A stretch of DNA of 64,000 nt from Cellvibrionaceae bacterium 1162T.S.0a.05 (GCA_000964245.1 LANB01000001.1:2979501-3043500), one strand, 5' to 3'. Positions 33,617 through 44,273 are shown, counted from the stretch's first letter. Numbers and translations: made by a program. The notes: generated by a model from the sequence alone, not told the origin.

Positions 33617-36529
33617 TCAGGGTTCGACGACATCCGGGTTGCTCACGATAGAGCCGGGTACGTCGCCTTCAAGGGTAAAGAAAGTCACGATTTGCGAGAG
33701 TAGCTCGTTAAAGGCCGCTTGCGTGGTGTAAGGGTCAATATCGGTATTCCCCGCGACAATCGCTGTAGTGTGAGCGCCCTCGGTAAAGCGGGTGACAATC
33801 ACCGCCGGGTCGCCGTCAGAGCTTGCGCTCGCAGTCTCAACCGCGCCAATCGCGGCTAACAAGGGCTCGGTACCCGCAAACACAGCATTGAACCCGTTCA
33901 AGGGGCTCAAGCCCCACTGAGGGTCTGCGCCATTGGGTATCACCAGGTCACTTGGTGCAGAGGCGCCATCACCAATCACTTCCGTCATGAGAATACCGGT
34001 ATCGCTATTGGCATCACTCAGGTAAGGCGCAAAATGAATGGGGTCAACCGAATCCAGAACACCCTGGAAGACTGAAAGGTAGGTCTCAAGGCCACTGCGA
34101 CCAATCTGCAATTCCGGGCTGGCAGCCGCCAGGCCAGCAAGAATGGATTCGGAGAAGGTCTGAGAATTAATTAACAGGGTAGGCGGTGCAGAACCCGCAG
34201 ACATCACCGTTGCCGCCTTGACCTTCGGCAAGGTGCTGAAGGGGCTATTTTGCACGGCATCCAGGTTATTCAACGCAAGGAAGGGGAGGCTGGTAATGCC
34301 GCCGAGCGAGTGCGCCACAACATAGACATTGTTGGGGTCGAGATCGTTGGCGATACCGTCGCCGTCAACATCCATCGAATCCAGTGAGGCACTGACATTC
34401 AGAAGGTCGATAGCCATCTGTCGCAAGTTGTCACGCACATTGGTGAAGTTGCTGAGGTTAATAAACAGTGAGCCGGACTCCCCAATACCCGCTGTGTAGT
34501 CCATAGGGACGGGGCTCAAAGCTGCATTTGCGGTGAAGTTGAAATGACGTTCAGTCAGGCCTGGCGTTGGCACGTGGTCAGCGATGTTAGGCTGAGGGTC
34601 GAAATCGGGTGCACTGACGCTGGCTTGCCCGGGAATGCGACTGCCCGCGGGTGCAAAGCCATGCAAAGGCTGATCGATAGACACCGTCGCAAAACAAGGT
34701 GCTCCGCTGGGGCCACTCAAGTCGGGTTGCACACAGGAAAAGGCCAGGGCATCGCCCAATGTAAGCGAGACGGAACGGTCAGTCGTAATGCCGTGAACAA
34801 AGATGACAACCGGCCAACCGTCTTCAGGCTTGGTGATACCGAAGCTTGAAAGTGTAGTCGGTTCAGGTGTAATGACTTGAATCGGGAAAACCTGAGTGCT
34901 TTTTCTTTGCGGGAACGGGTAGCGATAGGTCACCATTTCTGAAGGGGGCGTTGTGCCAGCTTCATTGCCTTGGGCAATATCCAGAATTCCGCCGATAACC
35001 GGGTCAGAGGTCCATCTGCCTTGAGTCAGGAGGGTGCCATCGCTGCCATCGGGAAGGTCAAGAAAATAAGGGAGCGTAATATCGCCACGGTAAACCAGGG
35101 CCGGAGCGATGAGCGCTTCGTTGATATCACTGGCAAGGTCGACCCGATAAAAATTGGTCGGTCTCGGCGCGGGAACGGGGAAGATGGCTTCAACAGGGTA
35201 GCCGGCCCCCGCCGCAATTGCCTGTACTGTGCCCATGGCTTCCGCCTGAATCGACACGCCGTCAGCATTATGTACACTCAGTGCGGCTTCTCCTGCAGCC
35301 ACCTGCAAAAGATAAGCGGCAGAGGCATCTGCAGCCAGTGTGCTATAACCCGCGCCTGCGCCAATAGCGGCGGCAATATCCGGGTTATAGAGCGGGTTGG
35401 GCGTGGGGCCAGGTAGCATCTCGCTGGTAAGCAAGACGTTGAGCGTGGTGTTGATACCGATATCGACCGGGTCGGTCAACGCATCATTATTGCCGCTGAG
35501 ATTGTAGGTGCCTGCAACCAATTTACTGATGGCGTCGTGGCGATAGTCCCGAGTAAGGGATTTTTCAAAGAAGGTTTCCGGTGCAGCAATGCTTTTCAGC
35601 GAGGAGGTCGTTCCTGCTGTGGTAAAGGTCATACTGAATATGATGTCTTCAGAGGAAGGTGCTGCGCCGCCGCCAGCCTGGTCAAAAACGGTTTGCATAA
35701 AGCCAAAGTAGCCTGCAGCCAGCTGTTCCCAGCCGGTAATGGCTGCGCGCAAGGAATCGAGCCCCACGGGCGTGAGGTTGGATGCCGGGTCTGCAAGATA
35801 GTCATAGGCAATGGCGGGTAAAACCTCATTGCCGGCTGCGTCCATCAGGCCTGTCACAACAATCAGGTATTTGGTTTCGGGCATCAAAGGCTGCAATGGG
35901 TAGATACGAAGAACATTGTTGCTGCCGCCATCGAGGCTAATGATTTCAGCGCGCGCATCGGGCGTCGCGAGGGAAAGCAGGGTGGCGACGTCACCGCTCG
36001 CAGCGGCTCTGGCATAGGTAGCAGCTTTTGCGAAAGTGGGAATTTCTACGCCTACCCCATCTATAGAAGCATTCACCAGCGCGTCACCGCCTGGATAACT
36101 CAAGGGGAGTAAGAAAATGTTCTGCGACGGATTGGGGATTACGGCATTGCCTGCAGTAATAAAACTGACAGCATCCACACTCTGGCTGGCCTGCAAGCTT
36201 CCGCTAAAGGTAATGTCGATCGGCGCAAGCACAGAACTGCCATCGAGAGCATCAATTCCCTCGATCACCGGGTTGCCGGGGTCTGAACCGGCGGTCATTG
36301 TGCCGTCACCCGCCGTTTCGCTGGAGAACAGAATGTCGTTGGGCACCGGCAAGTCGCTGGTTGCAGGGCTAAAAACTGCGTAAGTACGTTGTGAAGGGGG
36401 TATGCCTTCTTCTTCGGGCCGGTCATCGTCACCTGAGCAGGAGGCCAGGAAAACGGTGAGCGTGAGAAGTGGAGCAAAAAACAACCCGATTCTTCTAATT
36501 AAAAATTGAGTCAACGAAGGCTTAAACAT
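33617..36529 (-). CDS. VolA/Pla-1/cef-like surface lipoprotein lipase
   Basis: The 970-residue protein has a lipoprotein signal with lipobox FLASC (C31) and an acidic SGDDDRPEEEG patch after it, which may favour surface display. The N-terminal part has FSPATSDLPVPNDILFS, as in VolA-type lipases. The C-terminal alpha/beta-hydrolase part has VVIFVHGITTDRS (oxyanion-hole HG) and the nucleophile elbow VAHSLGG with Ser741. Family members are extracellular or surface lysophospholipases and lipases. It stands between the symporter and prfB and faces prfB across a short gap. Confidence 0.88.
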   Translation of the reverse strand: MFKPSLTQFLIRRIGLFFAPLLTLTVFLASCSGDDDRPEEEGIPPSQRTYAVFSPATSDLPVPNDILFSSETAGDGTMTAGSDPGNPVIEGIDALDGSSVLAPIDITFSGSLQASQSVDAVSFITAGNAVIPNPSQNIFLLPLSYPGGDALVNASIDGVGVEIPTFAKAATYARAAASGDVATLLSLATPDARAEIISLDGGSNNVLRIYPLQPLMPETKYLIVVTGLMDAAGNEVLPAIAYDYLADPASNLTPVGLDSLRAAITGWEQLAAGYFGFMQTVFDQAGGGAAPSSEDIIFSMTFTTAGTTSSLKSIAAPETFFEKSLTRDYRHDAISKLVAGTYNLSGNNDALTDPVDIGINTTLNVLLTSEMLPGPTPNPLYNPDIAAAIGAGAGYSTLAADASAAYLLQVAAGEAALSVHNADGVSIQAEAMGTVQAIAAGAGYPVEAIFPVPAPRPTNFYRVDLASDINEALIAPALVYRGDITLPYFLDLPDGSDGTLLTQGRWTSDPVIGGILDIAQGNEAGTTPPSEMVTYRYPFPQRKSTQVFPIQVITPEPTTLSSFGITKPEDGWPVVIFVHGITTDRSVSLTLGDALAFSCVQPDLSGPSGAPCFATVSIDQPLHGFAPAGSRIPGQASVSAPDFDPQPNIADHVPTPGLTERHFNFTANAALSPVPMDYTAGIGESGSLFINLSNFTNVRDNLRQMAIDLLNVSASLDSMDVDGDGIANDLDPNNVYVVAHSLGGITSLPFLALNNLDAVQNSPFSTLPKVKAATVMSAGSAPPTLLINSQTFSESILAGLAAASPELQIGRSGLETYLSVFQGVLDSVDPIHFAPYLSDANSDTGILMTEVIGDGASAPSDLVIPNGADPQWGLSPLNGFNAVFAGTEPLLAAIGAVETASASSDGDPAVIVTRFTEGAHTTAIVAGNTDIDPYTTQAAFNELLSQIVTFFTLEGDVPGSIVSNPDVVEP

Positions 36530-36689
36530 TGGGTGAACCCTCTTCTTATTAATGTGGAAATCAATATAAACAGGGCGTATAGCTTTGTCGAGATGTATGC
36601 ACCATATCGATCACTTACCTGGCGAAAATGACGCACTCCGGTTACAATCCGCGGCGCATAAATTTTGATCCTCAGTTCAGGTTATTCAA

Positions 36690-37785
36690 ATGGAAATTAA
36701 TCCCCTTATCAATCAACTCGCCGATATCGAAACGCGCACCTCTGCGCTTAGGGGGTATCTTTGAATATGCTGAGAAGAAAGAACGCCTGACAGAGGTCGA
36801 GCTCGAACTCGCAGAACCCGACGTTTGGAACGAACCGGAAAAAGCGCAAGCGCTGGGGCGTGAACGCTCATCTCTGGAAGTCGTTGTCGAAACCATCGAA
36901 ACCCTCGAAAGCGGGGCAAACGATTGCCGTGAATTGCTCGACATGGCGGTTGAAGAAAATGATGAAGCGAGCCTCGAAGATATTCAGAAAGAAATCGCAT
37001 CCCTTATTGGAGGGCTGGAAAAGCTGGAATTTCGCCGCATGTTTGCTGGTGAAATGGACGCCAATAATGCTTACCTTGATATTCAGTCCGGTTCGGGTGG
37101 AACCGAAGCCCAGGATTGGGCAGAAATGATTCTGCGGATGTACTTGCGCTGGGGAGAAGACAAAGGCTTTAAAACCACACTTGAAGAAGCGTCAGCGGGA
37201 GAGGTTGCAGGTATAAAAAGTGCCACGATCCGCTTTGAGGGTGAATACGCTTTTGGGTGGTTGCGCACTGAAACCGGTGTGCACCGATTGGTACGGAAAT
37301 CCCCCTTCGATTCGGGGAACCGCCGGCACACATCCTTCGCTTCCGTATTTGTTTCGCCAGAAATTGATGACGATATTGAAATTGAAATCAACAAGGCGGA
37401 TGTGCGTGAAGATACCTATCGCGCATCCGGCGCAGGTGGACAGCACGTTAACAAAACCGATTCCGCCGTGCGCTTAACGCATGTGCCTTCAGGCATTGTT
37501 GTTCAGTGTCAAAGCGAACGCTCTCAACATTCCAACCGCGATAAAGCGTGGAAAATGTTGCGAGCACGCATGTACGAACAGGAAGTTTTAAAACGCTCCG
37601 CCGAAAAACAGGCGATGGAAGACAGCAAGGCAGACATTGGCTGGGGCAGTCAAATTCGCTCGTATGTATTGGACGATCAACGTATTAAGGATTTGCGCAC
37701 CGGTGTGCAAACCAGTAATTGCGGCGCTGTTTTGGATGGCAAGCTTGATGATTTTATCGAGGCGAGTTTGAAGGCGGGTTTATAA
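36690..37785 (+). CDS. prfB: Peptide chain release factor 2, with programmed +1 frameshift
   Basis: The gene starts at the ATG at 36690 and runs 24 codons to an in-frame TGA at 36762-36764, within the classical shift site AGGGGGTATCTTTGA. A +1 shift at CTT (skipping T36762) continues to 37785, giving 364 residues. The SD-like AGGGGG (about 36749-36755) sits just upstream as in E. coli. RF2 hallmarks are present: the SPF stop-codon-reading motif in [11 protein letters not shown], and GGQ at about 249-251 in [17 protein letters not shown]2 releases proteins at UGA and UAA. Low RF2 lets the ribosome shift, giving autoregulation. Confidence 0.97.
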
Positions 37786-37880
37786 ATTTACATTGCGCGG
37801 GCGTTTCGATAAAGCACCTCTTGTTAATCGTGTTCGAGCGACGAACTAAATATTTAATCAAAGCCAGGAATTCTTCCAGT

Positions 37881-39470
37881 ATGAGTGAAGAGCAAAACCA
37901 AACTGATAACCAGATTGAAGAAAACAAGTTAATAGCGGAACGTCGCGCGAAGCTCGAAGAGATTCGCAAAAAGGGCCCGGCCTTCCCCAATGATTTTCGC
38001 AGAGAAAATCTCACAGCCGATCTGCAAAAAGAATACGGTGAGAAAACCAAAGAAGAGCTGGAAGCGCTCGATCACAAAGTTTCAGTGGCGGGTCGCATTA
38101 TGGCCAAGCGCGGCCCCTTTTTGGTTATTCAGGACATGAGTGGGCGAATTCAGTTTTACGCGGATAAAAATGCCCAGAAAACGATTAAAGAAAATTGGGG
38201 GCAATGGGATATTGGCGATATCGTTGGTGCCAGAGGAGTCTTGCATAAGTCAGGTAAAGGCGATCTCTATGTGAACATGGAAGAGTATCAACTTCTGACC
38301 AAAGCCTTGCGCCCACTGCCAGACAAATACCACGGTTTGGCCGATCAGGAATTACGTTATCGACAGCGTTATGTTGATCTTGTTGTGAATCCCGAGATAC
38401 GTAAAGTGTTTCAAACCCGTTCACGTATTGTCGAATTTATTCGTTCTTACCTGAATCAAGCCGATTTTATGGAAGTGGAAACACCCATGCTGCAAGTGAT
38501 TCCGGGTGGCGCAACAGCCAAACCGTTTGTCACACATCACAATGCGCTGGATATTGAAATGTACATGCGTATTGCGCCGGAGCTGTATTTAAAGCGTCTG
38601 GTTGTGGGTGGTTTCGAGCGCGTATACGAAATTAACCGAAATTTTCGCAATGAAGGTTTGTCGACGCGTCACAATCCGGAATTTACGATGCTGGAGTTCT
38701 ATCAAGCATACGCAGATTACAAGGATTTAATGGCATTGACCGAAGACATGTTGCGCAAGTTGTGTGAAAACGTATTGGGTTCAACGGCGGTTGTGAACAC
38801 CTTGCCCGCCAAAGAGGATGAAGAACCGCAGACGGTAACCTATGATTTTGCCCAGCCTTTCGTGAAGATGACAATGGCCGAATCGGTCAAACAATTTAAT
38901 TCAGAAAATGCGGGCTTGTGTGAAGCCATTGATTGGTTGATGAACCCCAAAACGCGTGGGAGCCATGCGGAGCTTATTCGTAAGCAGTTCGATTCAGTGG
39001 CAAGAGTTTTTAAAATCAAAACACCTGAAAAAGGTGAATGGGAATTTGGAAAATACCTGACTGAAATTTTTGAAGCCACAGTTGAGCATCGTTTGGTGCA
39101 ACCCACGTTTATCACCGAATACCCTTGGGAGGTGTCGCCTCTCGCACGCCGCAGTGATGCTGACGGCTTCGTTACCGACCGCTTTGAATTTTTCATCGGC
39201 GGCAGGGAAATTGCCAATGGCTTTTCTGAGTTGAACGATGCCGAAGATCAGGCTGAGCGTTTTCGCAAACAGGTTGAAGAAAAAGAAGCCGGTGATGATG
39301 AAGCCATGCACTACGATGCGGACTATGTGCGCGCGTTGGAATACGGTTTGCCGCCGACGGCAGGCGAAGGTATCGGTATCGATCGGCTTGTAATGATTCT
39401 GACGGATTCACCTTCAATACGAGACGTGCTGTTATTTCCTCATATGCGCCCAGAAAATCAAAACGGATGA
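37881..39470 (+). CDS. lysS: Lysyl-tRNA synthetase (class II)
   Basis: The 529-residue class II synthetase starts at the ATG giving [10 protein letters not shown]; the in-frame upstream start at 37821 would add an unlikely extension. An N-terminal OB-fold anticodon-binding domain ([19 protein letters not shown]) is followed by the catalytic domain with motif 2 [29 protein letters not shown] and motif 3 [24 protein letters not shown]. It follows prfB as in E. coli. The stop overlaps the start of ung by 4 bp. Confidence 0.97.
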   Translation: MSEEQNQTDNQIEENKLIAERRAKLEEIRKKGPAFPNDFRRENLTADLQKEYGEKTKEELEALDHKVSVAGRIMAKRGPFLVIQDMSGRIQFYADKNAQKTIKENWGQWDIGDIVGARGVLHKSGKGDLYVNMEEYQLLTKALRPLPDKYHGLADQELRYRQRYVDLVVNPEIRKVFQTRSRIVEFIRSYLNQADFMEVETPMLQVIPGGATAKPFVTHHNALDIEMYMRIAPELYLKRLVVGGFERVYEINRNFRNEGLSTRHNPEFTMLEFYQAYADYKDLMALTEDMLRKLCENVLGSTAVVNTLPAKEDEEPQTVTYDFAQPFVKMTMAESVKQFNSENAGLCEAIDWLMNPKTRGSHAELIRKQFDSVARVFKIKTPEKGEWEFGKYLTEIFEATVEHRLVQPTFITEYPWEVSPLARRSDADGFVTDRFEFFIGGREIANGFSELNDAEDQAERFRKQVEEKEAGDDEAMHYDADYVRALEYGLPPTAGEGIGIDRLVMILTDSPSIRDVLLFPHMRPENQNG

Positions 39471-40144
39471 CGGCAATTCAGCTGGAGCAAAGCTGGTTAA
39501 ACGAAATCGGCAGCGAGTTTGAGCAGCCTTATATGGCGAGCTTGAAAAATTTTCTGCAGGCTGAGAAGCGAGCCGGCAAAGTTATTTTTCCTCCCGGCCC
39601 GCAAATTTTTAATGCCCTGAATTCAACCCCCTTTGAAAACGTGAAAGTCGTGATTTTAGGGCAAGATCCTTATCACGGCCCTGGCCAAGCGCATGGGCTT
39701 TGTTTTTCCGTGAAGGCAGGGGTGCCTGCGCCGCCCTCATTGGTCAATATTTTTAAAGAAATCTCGGCTGACCTGGGCTTGCCGATTCCCGCACATGGCT
39801 GTTTGCAAAGTTGGGCCGAGCAAGGCGTGCTTTTGTTAAATGCAACATTAACCGTTGAGCAAAGCAAAGCCGGTTCCCATCAGGGAAAAGGTTGGGAGCA
39901 GTTCACGGATGCAGTCATAGCGGCCCTGAATGAAAAAAGAGAAAATCTGGTGTTTTTGTTGTGGGGCAGTTATGCGCAGAAGAAGGGCCAGTTTATTGAT
40001 GCGCGCAAACACCTCGTGCTCAAATCACCTCATCCTTCGCCCCTGTCTGCGCATAGAGGCTTTCTCGGAAACCGGCATTTTTCAAAAACCAATAATTGGT
40101 TAAAGTCGAAAGGGATCAGTGAGGTTGATTGGTCCCTGGCTTAG
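39467..40144 (+). CDS. ung: Uracil-DNA glycosylase
   Basis: The 225-residue family 1 UDG removes uracil from DNA. The water-activating motif [14 protein letters not shown] (D67) and the DNA-intercalating loop [10 protein letters not shown] (H189) are intact. It overlaps lysS by 4 bp (ATGA), so it probably belongs to the same transcript. Confidence 0.97.
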   Translation: MTAIQLEQSWLNEIGSEFEQPYMASLKNFLQAEKRAGKVIFPPGPQIFNALNSTPFENVKVVILGQDPYHGPGQAHGLCFSVKAGVPAPPSLVNIFKEISADLGLPIPAHGCLQSWAEQGVLLLNATLTVEQSKAGSHQGKGWEQFTDAVIAALNEKRENLVFLLWGSYAQKKGQFIDARKHLVLKSPHPSPLSAHRGFLGNRHFSKTNNWLKSKGISEVDWSLA

Positions 40145-40237
40145 CGGGCAAATGAGGCTGAATAAAACCCGAACTTTTACGCATGGCTTGCTAAGATGCC
40201 GGGCGTTCGTTGAATTCATAATAAAGGAGTTAACCCT

Positions 40238-41005
40238 GTGCGTAAGATCTCTTCTCTGTTTTTACTTTTTGCAGTTCTCTGTGCGCTTCCTCTCTACGGG
40301 CAAGCCAAACAATTCCGTGCACTGTTGATTACCACTACCAATGGTTGGCACCACGAATCTATTAATGCTGCAGTGCCGGCGATCAGGAAGCTCGGCGAAA
40401 AGCACCATTTCGAGGTGGTGTGGGAAGAAAACATCGACCGAATGTTTACCAAGGAGAGTCTCGACAGTTTCGATGTGATTATTTTCGCCATGACTACCGG
40501 CGACATCCTCAATGATGAGCAGCAGGCGCTCATGGAGGCCTTTATTCAGTCAGGAAAGGGGTTTGTCGGCATTCACAGTGCGACAGATACCGAATACGAA
40601 TGGCCCTGGTTTATGAAGCTGGTTGGGCGCTCCTTCCATATTCACCCGGTGATTCAAACCGCCGAGCTCGAAGTGGCGAGCCGCAAATTCCCCGGTATGG
40701 AAAATTTTCCTGATAAATTTATTTTCACTGATGAATATTACGAGTTCAGTGAGCCTTACGTTAAGGGCCTTAACACGCTTTTAACCATTGATGAGGACAC
40801 TTATGACCCTAAAGTGGACTGGGGCCGCAAGAAAGGAGACGGTATGGGCAAATTCCATCCCCTGGCGTGGTACCACGAGTTTGATGGAGGCCGTTCGTTC
40901 TACACGGCGCTCGGCCATATCCCCGCTGTATTCGAGGATTCGCGCTTTCTGGAGCACTTGTATGGTGGGATATATTGGGCTGCGACGGGCAAAGGCGTGA
41001 AATGA
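40238..41005 (+). CDS. Secreted ThuA-domain protein
   Basis: The 255-residue protein has a GTG start and a signal peptide (RKISSLFLLFAVLCALPLYG, cleavage near QAKQ). The ThuA (trehalose-utilisation-like, class I glutamine amidotransferase fold) pattern is clear: ALLITTTNGWHHES, FVGIHSATDTEYEWPWF, HPLAWYHEFDGGRSFYTALGH and YGGIYWAATG. Members are common beside glycan-degradation genes, but their biochemical role is unproven. It lies just before the glycan-binding lipoprotein, so it may be part of that locus. Confidence 0.88.
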   Translation: MRKISSLFLLFAVLCALPLYGQAKQFRALLITTTNGWHHESINAAVPAIRKLGEKHHFEVVWEENIDRMFTKESLDSFDVIIFAMTTGDILNDEQQALMEAFIQSGKGFVGIHSATDTEYEWPWFMKLVGRSFHIHPVIQTAELEVASRKFPGMENFPDKFIFTDEYYEFSEPYVKGLNTLLTIDEDTYDPKVDWGRKKGDGMGKFHPLAWYHEFDGGRSFYTALGHIPAVFEDSRFLEHLYGGIYWAATGKGVK

Positions 41006-41157
41006 AACCGCATCCCTTGTGTTACGCGTCACAAAGGCATTGACAATTACTTGCGGAGTCACTAAGTTTGGCCGCTGTAAGTCAGATAATGATAAAGATG
41101 TGGGCGCCAAAATCCTGATTCGGGTCTTGCCCGACAGGGATTTTCAAGCACTTCATT

Positions 41158-41179
41158 CGCCGTGGTATTCACCATGGCG
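41158..41179. promoter_or_regulatory. Operator-like inverted repeat upstream of the glycan lipoprotein
   Basis: The arms CGCCGTGG (41158-41165) and CCATGGCG (41172-41179) form an 8-bp inverted repeat with one mismatch around a TATTCA spacer. It lies about 60-80 bp before the start at 41242. That is a plausible operator position for a LacI-type or similar regulator. No copy was noticed before the TonB receptor. Confidence 0.35.
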
Positions 41180-41241
41180 ATCCGCACTTGTATTTTTAAG
41201 TCAACAATAATTTATATAAAGAGAGAGAAGAGGCTAGATGC

Positions 41242-44139
41242 ATGTTTAAAAAATATCTACTCCCTGGCTGTTTAATCACAGCACTCACCGCATGTGGCGG
41301 TGGGCAGGATCTCGACTACGGTCCTGCTAATACTTCACTTCCAGATGATCCTCCCCCGGTTCCTGAGTTCGAACCCTTTTTCACCTTCAGTGATGCTTCT
41401 GAATTGGCCAGTTGGACCGTTGAGTCGAACAAAACCAGTCCTACAGCAACGCCCACAGAAATTTTTTGGGAAAGCTCACAGTTAGCGTTGGGTATCGATC
41501 CCAATTGGGGCGGCGAAGGAGTTAAAGATAACGGCAATGGTGGCTGGGATAACATTACCGTTTTCGGTACGTTTGCTGAACCCGTGAACATCGAGTTCGG
41601 TACAGTTTATCTCTCTCTTTACTATCCCAGAGAGCACCTCGGCAACCCATGGGGCACAGATCCTTATTGGGGGTCGTCGTCGCACCATCTCGGGACCCAG
41701 TTTCTTGTAATCGATTCTAATGGAAACAGGGCTTTACTTGATCGCGGCCTGGGAACAAGAAGCTCCTGGATCAACTCATTCGACCTACGTAACAGTGCTT
41801 GGCAGCGTACAGACGGCGAAGCGCGTGGTGCGGAAGAAGTCATTGACACTGAGGAAGGGTACTGGTTTGACCTTGCTATCGTCGTCGGTGACGAAAATGG
41901 ATTGGAAGCAGACACTCACTACTTCCCGGATGAGGACAATGTGGGTGATGTGGACTTTACAAGCATCGTCAGTGCGGGTGTCGTAATGAATTACGCGCTG
42001 GAGTTCCCCGACAGAAATACAACTGATGATGTCGGCGATCCAACTGCGGAAACACCTTTTAACTATTGGAACGACAATCCAATAGCCGGATATCTTGTTC
42101 CTGGTGAGGACCCCAGTGATCCAGCCAATGGTTTTGGGCCTGGTGCATCAGAAAGATACATATTCCTCGACAATATTGCCCTGGTCCCAGGTGTGCAGCC
42201 ACCTCCTCCTCCGGTAGAGCCTCCTCCCGCTTTGGAAGAGTCACCTGAGTTTGGCTTGGCAATCTATCGCGATTCCCTTGAGTCCGGTTTTAATGACGCG
42301 TGGGGCGGATCCGGTGCCTCAGCTGATTTGGCTTCTGCGTACGGCGCCAAGAGCGGTACAGCAGCGATGGAAGTCGTGTTTGATGGTGCTGGTGCACAGT
42401 ACCAGTTTGGTGCGCCCGATGAGACCCTTGATCTCACCGCCTATACAACGCTTGATGTATCGGTCTGGGTAGACTTTGAAAACGAACAAGACTCAATGAA
42501 GTTGTGGTTCTCTTTGTGTGATTGTGACGACGGTATTGAAGTCACTGTTTCTAAAGAAAGCTGGAACAATATTTCAATTCCCGTGGCGGATTTCGGTAAG
42601 GATATGCTCTTTGGTGCGTTAGGCATTAAGAACAATTCTGCTGCAGGCGGCACGATTTATATCGATGAATTTGGCTTTGATCGCGTACCAGATTTAGCGC
42701 AACCAAGCTTCTCATTGCCCGTCTACTTTGAAAATGCGCCAGAAGCTGGATTCAGCGTTTGGGACGGCTGGGGCGGTAGCTATGACTTCGCTAGTGCAGC
42801 AAGGTTCCATACTGGAGCGACTGCAATTGAGCTGGCTTACGAAGGCGGTTACGGATCAGCGCAGATTGGTTCCGGAAGCGTGGATATCGGTTCACAGTTA
42901 TACGTGCACTTGTCAGCCTATTTGGCAGCAGGTTCCGGTTCTGATACCACAACTCTCATGGTTCAGCTTTGTGGCAATGGCGTAGGCTGTGGTGATAACG
43001 ATGGGGTACCTGTAACCGTGGTTGAAGGTGAGTGGACCCGTTATAGCTTGCCCATTAGCGATTTTACTGGCCTTCAGGAGTCTCTGGAGACAAATGGTAA
43101 TTTTGTATTAAGTGAAATTCGCCTTAAAAACTACACCGATTCCGGCAAAACTGTTTATGTTGACAATATCGGCTTCGATGCCTTTTTACCGGCTGAGTTT
43201 GCAGTTGCTGCCTACCGTGAAAATGGAGTCGAAGGTGAGTTCTCTCAGTGGGACGGTTGGGGTGGTACTTACGATTATGCCAACACGGAGAAAGCCAGAA
43301 CCGGTTTGACCAGTTTGAAGGCTTCATACTCTGGTGGCTATGGATCTTCCCAGTTTGGTGTAGGTTCAGTCGATCTGTCCGGTCTAAGCACTCTGCATGT
43401 TTCGGCCTACCTCGCAGACGATAGCGCTGATGCAACAACCACGGTATTGGTTCAGTTGTGTGGTGGAGGCACTGGGTGTGGTGATAATGATGGCGTACAA
43501 ATCACCGTCAACAGAGGCGTTTGGACCGATTTCGAAATTGATATCAGTGATTTCACCGAGATGACTGGAACCGTTCTCGACAACGAAATTCGCCTGAAAA
43601 ACTACACCGATTCGGATAAAACAATTTATTACGATGATGTAGGTTTTGATAAGGCGCCAGGAGCTCAAGCTGCGGCATTTGATATTCCGGTCTACCTGGA
43701 GTCAATTGCTACTGGATTCTCTCAGTGGGATGGATGGGGAGGCACTTACAACATGTCTTACACCGACAGCTCACACCATGGCTACACGTCTGGAGAATTT
43801 GTATACAGTGGCGGTTACGGCGCAATGCAATTCGGTATCTCCGGCGTAGACTTCACTGGAATGAGTACTTTCCATATCAGTGCTGTAATGATTGGTTCCG
43901 ATGACAATGCTGATGATGAGTCAACAACAGTGTTGGTTCAGCTCTGTGGTGGCGGTACTGGATGTGGTGATAATGACGGTGTCCAGATAACGGTAGCCGA
44001 AGGCGCCTGGCAAAGTTTTGTTCTTAATGTCGCTGATTTCCCGGCTTTCGATGCTGCGGCGATGACAGAAATCAGAATCAAAAACTACACCGACTCTGAC
44101 AAAACTATTCTGGTCGACACAATTGGCCTGAATGAATAA
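41242..44139 (+). CDS. Surface lipoprotein with four tandem glycan-binding-like modules
   Basis: The 965-residue protein has a lipoprotein signal (lipobox LTAC, C18) and a GGG tether. An N-terminal domain (about 45-315) resembles a beta-sandwich carbohydrate-binding fold (FYFDNIAL-like end RYIFLDNIALVPG). After a Pro-rich linker there are four copies of a roughly 155-residue module, starting near residues 334, 487, 650 and 811. Modules 2-4 share WDGWGGxY near the start, QLCGxGxGCGDNDG with a Cys pair, and RLKNYTDSxKTxYxDxxGFD at the end. Module 1 lacks WDGWGG and has LCDCDDG instead. A role in holding glycan at the cell surface for the adjacent TonB receptor and xylanase is inferred from context. 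The RBS GAGAGAGAAGAGG precedes the ATG. Confidence 0.85.
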   Translation: MFKKYLLPGCLITALTACGGGQDLDYGPANTSLPDDPPPVPEFEPFFTFSDASELASWTVESNKTSPTATPTEIFWESSQLALGIDPNWGGEGVKDNGNGGWDNITVFGTFAEPVNIEFGTVYLSLYYPREHLGNPWGTDPYWGSSSHHLGTQFLVIDSNGNRALLDRGLGTRSSWINSFDLRNSAWQRTDGEARGAEEVIDTEEGYWFDLAIVVGDENGLEADTHYFPDEDNVGDVDFTSIVSAGVVMNYALEFPDRNTTDDVGDPTAETPFNYWNDNPIAGYLVPGEDPSDPANGFGPGASERYIFLDNIALVPGVQPPPPPVEPPPALEESPEFGLAIYRDSLESGFNDAWGGSGASADLASAYGAKSGTAAMEVVFDGAGAQYQFGAPDETLDLTAYTTLDVSVWVDFENEQDSMKLWFSLCDCDDGIEVTVSKESWNNISIPVADFGKDMLFGALGIKNNSAAGGTIYIDEFGFDRVPDLAQPSFSLPVYFENAPEAGFSVWDGWGGSYDFASAARFHTGATAIELAYEGGYGSAQIGSGSVDIGSQLYVHLSAYLAAGSGSDTTTLMVQLCGNGVGCGDNDGVPVTVVEGEWTRYSLPISDFTGLQESLETNGNFVLSEIRLKNYTDSGKTVYVDNIGFDAFLPAEFAVAAYRENGVEGEFSQWDGWGGTYDYANTEKARTGLTSLKASYSGGYGSSQFGVGSVDLSGLSTLHVSAYLADDSADATTTVLVQLCGGGTGCGDNDGVQITVNRGVWTDFEIDISDFTEMTGTVLDNEIRLKNYTDSDKTIYYDDVGFDKAPGAQAAAFDIPVYLESIATGFSQWDGWGGTYNMSYTDSSHHGYTSGEFVYSGGYGAMQFGISGVDFTGMSTFHISAVMIGSDDNADDESTTVLVQLCGGGTGCGDNDGVQITVAEGAWQSFVLNVADFPAFDAAAMTEIRIKNYTDSDKTILVDTIGLNE

Positions 44140-44273
44140 AAGTCGAAGGGCTCGTTAATGCGAAATGCAGTGGCTCAAGGAAGAGCTGCGCTATTCGCGG
44201 AAACCAAAATAAAAAAATAGGGTGAGTACAAAGGACAAAATCACCTCTAACCAAGTTAAGAAGAGAGTAATTT

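Noticed and set aside
36628-36761. prfB start at 36628 in the downstream reading frame
   Set aside because: The residues before the shift site are unlike RF2. The frame starting at 36690 gives the proper RF2 N-terminus up to the frameshift site.
41117-41142. Terminator after the ThuA gene (TCGGG/CCCGA stem)
   Set aside because: The stem is short and bulged and is followed only by a GATTTTC stretch, not a clear T-run.
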